A stretch of DNA of 14,425 bases, from NCBI GenBank assembly GCA_001584585.1, contig LSYV01000107.1, positions 96,329-110,753 on the forward strand, read 5' to 3'. Both the position numbers and the translations under genes were made by a program. The notes under the pieces are model-generated. The model searched no databases and had not been told where the DNA came from. It saw nothing but the letters and a program-made list of their open reading frames with translations. Shown here piece after piece: positions 8,102 to 14,425 of this stretch (position 1 is its first letter; each line of letters starts with the position of its first letter). This stretch comes from Gonium pectorale (lineage: Eukaryota; Chlorophyta; Chlorophyceae; Chlamydomonadales; Volvocaceae).

Positions 8102-10867
8102 ATGGGCAAGCACGGGCCAATGCTTTTGGGCGGCCACCGCGGGTGGGTGTCGGGACCACGCAGGACCAGGCCTGCCGGGCCAAGGTGGCCATGCACACGT
8201 ACCAGTGTATGTGGGAGTCGGAGCTCCCATCAAACGCCGCAGGCTAACCGCGCCATCATGCTTGCATGCAACCCGTAATCAACGCGCGCCGCTGCCGCTG
8301 TACACGTAGGATGGGCGAAAACCTGGCGATGCTCGGCACCGATGGCTCGCTCGGCGTGTACCCGGCGTTCCGGGAAAACACCATTCAGAGTTTCCAGGAG
8401 GCAGTCAAGTGCGGGGTGGGGTTTGTCGAGTTTGATGTGCAGGTGAGGGCGTTCAGGGTGGGCGGGGGTTGGGTGGGTGGATGCGGCGTAGCGCATGTCG
8501 CGGAAAGCGCCTCCTCTCAGCGGATCCCGCAGCTCTGCTACCCCAAGTTCACTTAACTGGCTTCAACTGGGAAACAAAGTGCGCTGCAGCAGCCAGCATG
8601 CTCCGGCTGTATGGCACCAAGGCTCCGCGCCCCTTCCCTTGAGAACCACCCCCCTCCCCTCCAGAGCCGAGTAACCCCCCGTTCCCGGGCCCCGCCACCC
8701 GCGCCACCGCCCAGCTGCCCCCGACCCTGCAGATGCCCCTCACCCCACCGCCATGCATTGGCTTAGCACCCCCCTCGCTTGCGGCTGGCGCCACCCTTCG
8801 CCACCCACTAGCCCCCCTCCTCCCGCACCGCCTCACCTGCCGCGCAAAACCCCGCCCTCCCCCCAAAACCCCGTCACCTCCCACACCTCCCCCTCCACCC
8901 CCAGGTCACCCCCCCCCCACCGTCACCCCACCTCCCCCTCCACCCCAACGTCCCCTCCCACACCTCTACCCGCAGGTCACCCGCGACAACGTGCCCATCA
9001 TCTGGCACGACGATGATGTGGTGTTCGGCCCCGCCGAGCAGCCCCGCCGGCCCCAGGTCAAGGACCTTACGTTCGCGGAGCTGCAGACCCTGTGCGGCCG
9101 TCACACCCACCACCACGGCCACCACCACCACGGCCACCACCACCACGACCGCGCCCTCGGCCCCGGCCCCGGCCAGGCGGGCTCGGTCCGCGGCAGCAGC
9201 GAGGACGGCAGCGAGGCTACGGACCTGGGCGACCGCAGCCCGCGCACCCACGGCGGCAGCGAGGACGGCAGCTGCGCCAGCAGCGGCAGCGGCGCCGGCG
9301 ACGCGGGCTGCCCCCGCCTGCTGCGCCGCTTCAGGGACCGGGCCACGAGGCAGTGGAACAGCCGGTGAGCCCGGGGACGGGGTTTGGGGGTGGGATGCGG
9401 GCGAGGGGGCCATGGCTGAGAGCCGGGAGGGCGGGCGGGCACGGCGTGGAGGAGCGTACGCGGGGGAGGGGGGGAGGTGTGTGTGTGTTGAAATGGAACG
9501 ACGCATATGACGAGCGTAAGCGCGAAAGTGATGGTGTGTGTGTGGTGTTACATTTCCGGGCCGACGCTGGCCAGGGGCGCTACCCCTGTGTGTGCTGAGG
9601 GTCGGATTGCAGTCGATCTTCAGTGGCCTTGCGGCTATCCCCTCCCCGCGGCGTGCGCTCGGCGCTGCCCTCTATCCAGCTTTTTGCCGCTGCGCCTGCG
9701 CCCGCGACGCTGCTTGGCTTGCCGTGAGCGTGCCCCTTCGCCCGCATCCCCCCCGTCCCCGGACGCAGCTACGAGCCGTGGCGCTGCGCCCGGGACGACT
9801 CGATCCCCACCCTGGAGGAAGTGTTCCGCTCGCTGCCGCCCGAGGTCGGGTTCGACATCGAGGTGGGCGGAGGAGTGGACGCGGCGAGGGGTGGTTTTGG
9901 GAACGGGGTTTTTGTTGGTTGCTGGCTGGTTGGGTGCTCCGTCTGTGTGGTGTGTGTGTGGGCCGGCAGTTTCATCTCCCGCGTCCTCGCCCCAGGCGTA
10001 GGAGTCTTGTCCAACGCGGAGCCCCTCCCCCCTCGTCCTTCCTTAACAACAGGTCAAGATGACGACTGGCGACGACGTCGTCCACACGCCCGCGGAGGAG
10101 GTGGAGCGCATGCTGGCCGCCATCCTGCCCGTCGTGGAGCGCTGCGCCACGCCGCCCGCCCCGGCCTCCACCTCCGCCCCCGACCCGGCGGCGCGCTCCC
10201 GCGCCTCCTCACCCCTCCCGCTCCTCGACTTCGTCCCCTCCCAGCACCACAGCGCCGCGGCCGACCGCAGCGGCGGCGGCCCCGGCCCGCTCCGGCGGCG
10301 CATCATGTTCTCCTCCTTTGACCCCGACGTGTGCGTGGAGCTGAAGCGGCGGCAGGGGGCGCACCCCGTGTACTACCTGTCGGGCTGTGGGCTGTACGAG
10401 CACGCGGACGCGCGGCGGACCAGCATCCCGGCGGCGCTGGCGTTCGCGGAGGAGGCGGGCATGCGGGGCGTGGTGGTGCCGGCGTCCATACTGCTCAAGG
10501 TGGGTGATGGGGAGGAGGCTGGTGGGGTTGGTGGGTTCGGGGGCTTGGGGCGCGGGGAGTTCACACCAAGTGCAACGCGCTATCGCCCTAGTCTCTCCTG
10601 TCCCATCCCCCCTCGCCCGCACCTCCCTCGGTCATCGCTCAGCTTGCTAACCCCTCGCCCCGCTGCCCCCTGCCACCCCAGAACATGGACATGGTGGCCA
10701 GCGCCAGCAGCCGGCGGCTGGAGCTGATGACGTACGGGCTGGAGAACAACGACCTGGACTGCCTGCGGGCGCAGGCGGACGCGGGGGTGGCAGCGGCCAT
10801 CGTGGACGAGGTGGCGGGCGTCACGGCGGCACTGGGGAGCGGCGAGGAGGCCGCCGACGAGGAGTAG
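8102..10867 (+). CDS. Glycerophosphodiester phosphodiesterase (GDPD family), complete, six exons
   Basis: The exons are 8102-8142, 8310-8442, 8976-9364, 9769-9862, 10053-10499 and 10682-10867 (stop TAG). All phases match and give 429 residues. The family splits glycerophosphodiesters such as glycerophosphocholine into glycerol 3-phosphate and an alcohol, using a metal ion in a TIM barrel. Visible motifs in order are HRG (12-14), ENTIQSF, FVEFD with metal ligands Glu54 and Asp56, WHDD (His69, Asp70), DSIPTLEE, FDIEVK (Glu219, Lys221), MFSSFDPDV, and the C-terminal LMTYGLENND and AAIVDEV. The order and spacing resemble plant GDPD1-type enzymes. A low-complexity insertion after LQTLCG begins with HTHHHGHHHHGHHHHD (101-116); a second lies at about 10147-10290. 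The ATG at 8102 has A at -3 and G at +4. An in-frame ATG at 7931 would add 57 residues rich in Arg, Ser and Ala, like an algal transit peptide, so plastid or mitochondrial targeting is possible. No SPX domain is encoded here. Confidence 0.9.
8881..8982 (+). promoter_or_regulatory. Duplicated splice acceptor before the third exon of the phosphodiesterase
   Basis: The sequence CAGGTCACCC occurs at 8902-8911 and again at 8973-8982, each preceded by a similar CCTCCCACACCTC tract. The second is the acceptor that keeps the frame (exon from 8976). Using the first would add 71 nt and shift the frame. Confidence 0.6.
9488..9545. repeat. Dispersed repeat, copy 2, inside a phosphodiesterase intron
   Basis: This is the shorter counterpart of 3641-3713. 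It shares AACGACGCATA, CGAGCGTAAGCGCGAAAG and TGATGGTGT. Relative to copy 1 it lacks an 11-bp unit and GTTG. It lies in the 404-nt intron 9365-9768 and runs into a TG-rich tract on both sides. Confidence 0.7.
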
Positions 10868-12491
10868 GACAGGCCGCAGAGGAGGGGATTGGGAGGCGGG
10901 GAACTGCCTCCCAAAGCGACGCGGTTGAGGCGGGAGAGGCTGGATGGAGGGGAGGTGGCAAGGCCCCCACCCACACCTCCCAGCGGACATTGCGGGGCAG
11001 AGGTCGGGGCGTAGCTCAATGCCCACGCACTGCGCGGAGAGGGAGGCGCTTCAGTCGCTCCGATGCTCCGATGGCGCGTCGTGGCGGCTAGTGACGGCTT
11101 ACTGCGGTGGTGGTGCGCCGGAGCACATTGCCCGGCCCTGAGCCCGGGCGCAGGACGAGTCGGCGCGCCGGGAATGCGAGAAGGGGGCCTGTGTTCCCTT
11201 CAGCACGCTTCCTCGTTTCCTTCAGAAAGCGAGGAACAACACACATACACAAGGATGTGCATTCTTTTCGGGTCGCATTTGAAGATCGAGGGGCCGCAGG
11301 CGTACCTGCCGAGCACCAGCAGCCCGGGCCCCGGGGCCCGCCGCTTAGAGTTCTCCTGGTCTTGAGCATCTACCTGCATCGCTGCATTGGCGGGGTTGAA
11401 GGCCACTAGTGTCCATGTAGCAGCGAAGGAACGGTGGGGTCTCGTGTAGCTGCCCGTCAATTTGCGGTGTGGACTGGCGGATCTGCTGGGCCCGCAACGT
11501 TGGCCGCGGGGGCCTGCCCGCGGATTTGCGGGGTGCGCCCTGGAGGCCGGGCGATTGCGTCGCACAGCCCCGCAGCCCGACCGCCTCGCCTGCAAGTGCG
11601 GGAGGCATGCTGGCCCCCGGGGGGGGGCACCCCCGGGTAGCCCACGTGCACCCACCGTAGTCCTTAACACTACATCGTCAGCGTTGTGCGCGTGCAACGC
11701 GCGCCCCTTTCGCTTTGGCTGTTGTTGGGTGGCCTGTGAGGGATGGCCTGAGGGGAGCCCCGCCACCTGCACCGCTGCGTGGCTGGTGGTGGGGGCGGGA
11801 GATCGCAGGCAGTAATCCCGCGGGCAAAAGCAACTTGAGTAGAACCGAACCCGGGAAAGGCGCCGCCGCGTTGGGCCGCCTTCTCGCATCCCTTTCCGTT
11901 TTGAGGAAAGGGGGCATCCTGGCAGCGAGTCCCCCATGGCGGCGGCGGGCGGCGGCGCCGTCGTCTCCTGCGGGCAACCCGCGGTTAGTGTCTCTTGTGT
12001 GTGTGCGGCCCCGTCTGTACGGGGCACTAGAGGAGATAGGCGGGGGTGTCGCAACGGGCAACGGGGCCCACTTAGTTTAGGGGAGTCCGAATGGTTGGAT
12101 GGATGGTTGGTCTTGTGTGCGGTCCGCTTCTTGATTCTTGATCTGTCGGCTGGGACTCCGGGTCTCCGGCTCCGTATGGCTTGTGTGGAAAGTGGAAAGT
12201 GCCCGGTGCGCTTTCTAAACGGTTTGGTGTGGTGTGGTAGGGTACACCCCGCCCCGCCGTGGAGGCGGCGTCGATGAATGAAACACGCAACATTCGAAGC
12301 GGCACCGCGTGCGCCGCGGCAAGGCGCTACCGCGCAGTGACTGCATGCCAAACGGTGAAGGGCCCAGGGAGCATGTGGTGCCTTTGGAGGCGCGCATGGT
12401 CGATGTACCGTAGACCGCGCATTGCAAGGCTATGCGGTGTGTTTGGCGCATCATAAGGGGCTGCCAGGTCAGCTTTGGTGAAATCTTCTGA
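10868..12491. other. Long region after the phosphodiesterase stop, probable 3' UTR or spacer
   Basis: No plus-strand TGTAA was found until 12492, so the phosphodiesterase 3' UTR could fill this 1.6 kb. No conserved protein is visible. A minus-strand frame stays open over 11200-12351 but reads as Pro/Arg-rich shadow sequence. Its one protein-like piece, around 11300-11400 (MQVDAQDQENSK...), ends at a possible donor (GGCAG|GTACG) with no matching next exon. Other structure includes a 16-bp palindrome CGGGCCCCGGGGCCCG at 11325-11340, and a 7-bp stem with 4-base loop, GCCCCGT..ACGGGGC, at 12008-12025. GTACACCCCGCCCCG recurs at about 12242 and 12947. Confidence 0.45.
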
Positions 12492-12496
12492 TGTAA
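12492..12496 (+). terminator. TGTAA poly(A) motif, candidate for the phosphodiesterase
   Basis: This is the first plus-strand TGTAA after the phosphodiesterase stop at 10867. It implies a 3' UTR of about 1.6 kb, long but within the range reported for green algae. It lies 6 bp from an opposite-strand TGTAA. Confidence 0.4.
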
Positions 12497-12502
12497 TGCC
12501 GT

Positions 12503-12507
12503 TTACA
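12503..12507 (-). terminator. TGTAA poly(A) motif, candidate for COG3
   Basis: TTACA on the plus strand is TGTAA on the minus strand. It is the first minus-strand TGTAA after the COG3 stop at 13043 and gives a 3' UTR of roughly 550 nt. Confidence 0.5.
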
Positions 12508-13042
12508 CGACCCTCAGCGCCCACTCGACTGCAGCCCCAAAGTCGCAACGTCGGTAGTCGTATCATTTCGGGACGCGCGCGGCAGCGCCCATGTCCCGAT
12601 CCCCTCCCTATGCACCAAGGTCCGCGCGCTGCCTGACTACGGTAGGGACCACGTGCGGCCGGGTCTGGCCCACCAACGCCAGCGCCCGCCGTTTATGGTC
12701 GTCCTGCACGGCCCTGCGCGCGCAGCCGGAGGACCCGCCCGGGACGCAGGGCTACCAAAGGTGGCCCCGGCGCCCCGACACGGAGACCACCAGCCCCGGG
12801 GTACCACGCGAACCTGGGGGTCGGGGCACCATTCCGCGTGAAACTACCGGCGCTGCCCTCCCCTGTCAGCCCTGCGCGGCACGCAGCCCCGGCCCGCAGA
12901 ACGCTTCCGCCCGGCCTCCCACGCCGCCCTTCTAGGGCTTCTAGCGTACACCCCGCCCCGGCCCCCACCGACGCGCCACCATTCGGCGTCATGCCTTCCG
13001 GCCCGTTTTCATTGTTCACTACCGGCCGCCCCACGCCGCTGC

Positions 13043-14410
13043 CTAGAGGCGGTCCAGCAGCGCCGCCAGCTGCTGCGGGTTGTGCAGCGGCACGCTGGCG
13101 GCCTCTTCGGGTGTGTACTCGGTCTGCGGGGGCGGGGGAGAGGCGAGGAGGGGGGGAGGACGGGCGGGGGTCAAGGGCGGCTTGCCCCCATGCCAAGCGT
13201 TGTTCCTTTTCAACACCCATGCCAAGCACCCGGCACGTGAGCTTGGCCACCATTGAGCCATGCCTACGGCCCAGCGCCGTTGCCCCTCACCGTCAACATT
13301 TGCGCATCCCAAGCACCGGTCGTACACCGTAGCGACAAGACAACTCCACGGCGCCGCCGTACGCGTGGGTGCCGTACACCCACCCCTCCTTCCTCCCCGT
13401 TCTGTTTGACTAACCCCCATCCGCCTGCGCCGCCGGCCTGCCCCATGCTCTGCTCACCTCCCCGCCCCGCCCCCCGCCTCCTCCGCGCGCACCTGCATCA
13501 GCTTGGCGATCTGTCCGTGCGCCTCGGCGATGTTGGACTTGACGGGCTTAAGCAGGATGGCGTGCGTGGCGGGGTTGGGCAGGTAGAGGCGCAGCTTGGA
13601 CACGGCGGCGGGCAGTGGGCCGGACAGCGCGGCGTTGACGCGGGACACCATCTCGGACAGCCGGGCGGGCGTGGCAAAGGCCTGGCGGGCGGGCGCAAAG
13701 GGGAGCGAAGGCAAAGCGAAGGGGGCGACTTGAAAAAGAGATGAAGGAACAGGTGGGCCTGGGGTTGTGCGATCGACTCTGGAGAGGCAGTGCAGAGGCA
13801 AAGGCCCGTTACCGCAGCCCGGGGGCAGCAGCCGCAAACGTTCCCTCCCGCCTCGCCACGACACTGCACACAGAGCGCGCGCACGCCGCCCGGCCGACCC
13901 AAGAGAGCCGGGTCCACCCGCACCTGCTCCCGCAGCGGCTTGCCCGCCTGGCCGCCCGCGGAGGACGCGCCCTGGCCCGCAGCCGCCAGCCGCACCGCCG
14001 TCACCTGCAGCGGCGGCAGCGTAGGGGCGGGTGGGCGGTTGAGGATATAGGTAAGGTTCTGTGCAAACGGGCTGCTACCCCGCAGCATGCTCCGGCAGTC
14101 AGGAGGTTGGAAGTCGTTCTGACGGGGGCACGGGGGCTGGCGGACAGGTCCAGCCAGCACACCCCCAGGGCACCGTGCCACCGCTGCCACGCGCTCCACG
14201 GCGGCGGCACCAGCAGGCGTTACGCTGCCTTGGAGCTTGACCCCTTGCGGCTCGCAGCCGCGCAGGACCCCCCCTCCCGCCCCCGGTGTGATCGTCCCCG
14301 CCCTGGTCGCACCCGCCTCCCCCTCCCCACGCACCCACCTTGGTGATGAAGGACAGCAGCGGCTCCACCGCCACCTTGGTGAGGGCCATGATGAGCGCCT
14401 CACACACGGA
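13043..14410 (-). CDS. COG3: Conserved oligomeric Golgi complex subunit 3, C-terminal part (5'-partial)
   Basis: Four exons are present on the minus strand: 14410-14339, 14004-13924, 13681-13493 and 13123-13043 (stop TAG). All are in phase 0 and together encode the last 140 residues. The pieces align in order with the C-terminus of plant COG3 as I know it: CEALIMALTKVAVEPLLSFITK; VTAVRLAAAG...GKPLREQ; AFATPARLSEMVSRVN...LPNPATHAILLKPVKSNI; and EYTPEEAA...LLDRL at the end. COG3 (yeast Sec34) belongs to lobe A of the COG tether, which captures vesicles recycling glycosylation enzymes within the Golgi. The first exon here is preceded by a run of 13 C and AG, so it begins at an acceptor and the remaining exons lie beyond the right edge. 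Introns are 334, 242 and 369 nt. The gene is convergent with the phosphodiesterase. The identification rests on recall of the family, not on an alignment run. Confidence 0.87.
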
Positions 14411-14425
14411 CTGGGGGGGGGGGGG

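Noticed and set aside
9101..9442. Minus-strand frame with Trp-rich repeats
   Set aside because: It is the antisense reading of the CAC/CCAC codons that encode the His tract of the phosphodiesterase.
11200..12351. Long minus-strand open frame of 383 residues
   Set aside because: Composition is Pro/Arg/Ser-rich as expected for a shadow frame in GC-rich DNA; no domain is visible, and the one protein-like piece near 11300-11400 has no matching downstream exon.
1..14425. CRISPR array, operon, phage or defence island
   Set aside because: Spliced eukaryotic genes, no regularly spaced repeats, and no gene of such systems is encoded.

Overview
This window looks like nuclear DNA of a green alga, probably a volvocine relative of Chlamydomonas or Volvox. 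The evidence is very high GC, introns with GT..AG borders and long C-rich pyrimidine tracts, alanine, glycine and proline runs inserted inside conserved domains, CA/TG microsatellites, and TGTAA polyadenylation motifs after stop codons. The species call is an inference; no marker gene fixes it.

Four protein-coding genes can be supported, all intron-containing. From left to right: (1) a plus-strand alpha/beta hydrolase whose 5' end lies to the left of the window or in an unresolved first exon (288-2998); (2) a minus-strand gene for cytosolic ribosomal protein eS21, complete in three exons (5818-6312); (3) a plus-strand glycerophosphodiester phosphodiesterase, complete in six exons (8102-10867); (4) a minus-strand gene for COG3, a subunit of the conserved oligomeric Golgi tether, of which the last four exons are present and the rest lie to the right (13043-14410). 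Splice phases were checked by hand and all coding exons of genes 2-4, and the three assigned exons of gene 1, join in frame.

A fifth, doubtful gene is a 115-residue cysteine-containing reading frame on the minus strand (7474-7821). It has no recognised family and lies divergently upstream of the phosphodiesterase gene.

The stretches between genes hold no recognised protein. The 2.8 kb after the hydrolase contains a perfect 18-bp palindrome, a cluster of short GC-rich direct repeats, one copy of a dispersed repeat whose second copy is in an intron of the phosphodiesterase gene, and about 1.3 kb in which the plus strand is strongly biased to C over G. The phosphodiesterase and COG3 genes are convergent. 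The first TGTAA motifs found for each lie 6 bp apart on opposite strands (12492-12507), so their transcripts would overlap tail to tail.

The four recognised genes do unrelated housekeeping work: hydrolysis of an unknown ester or related bond, translation, phospholipid or phosphate turnover, and Golgi vesicle tethering. This is normal for a eukaryotic chromosome. I see no operon, defence system, CRISPR array, tRNA, rRNA or intact transposon, and no clear sign of an undescribed multi-gene system. The most interesting points are the low-complexity insertions between catalytic residues, the possible transit-peptide extension of the phosphodiesterase, the shared polyadenylation locus, the dispersed repeat and the orphan cysteine-containing frame.
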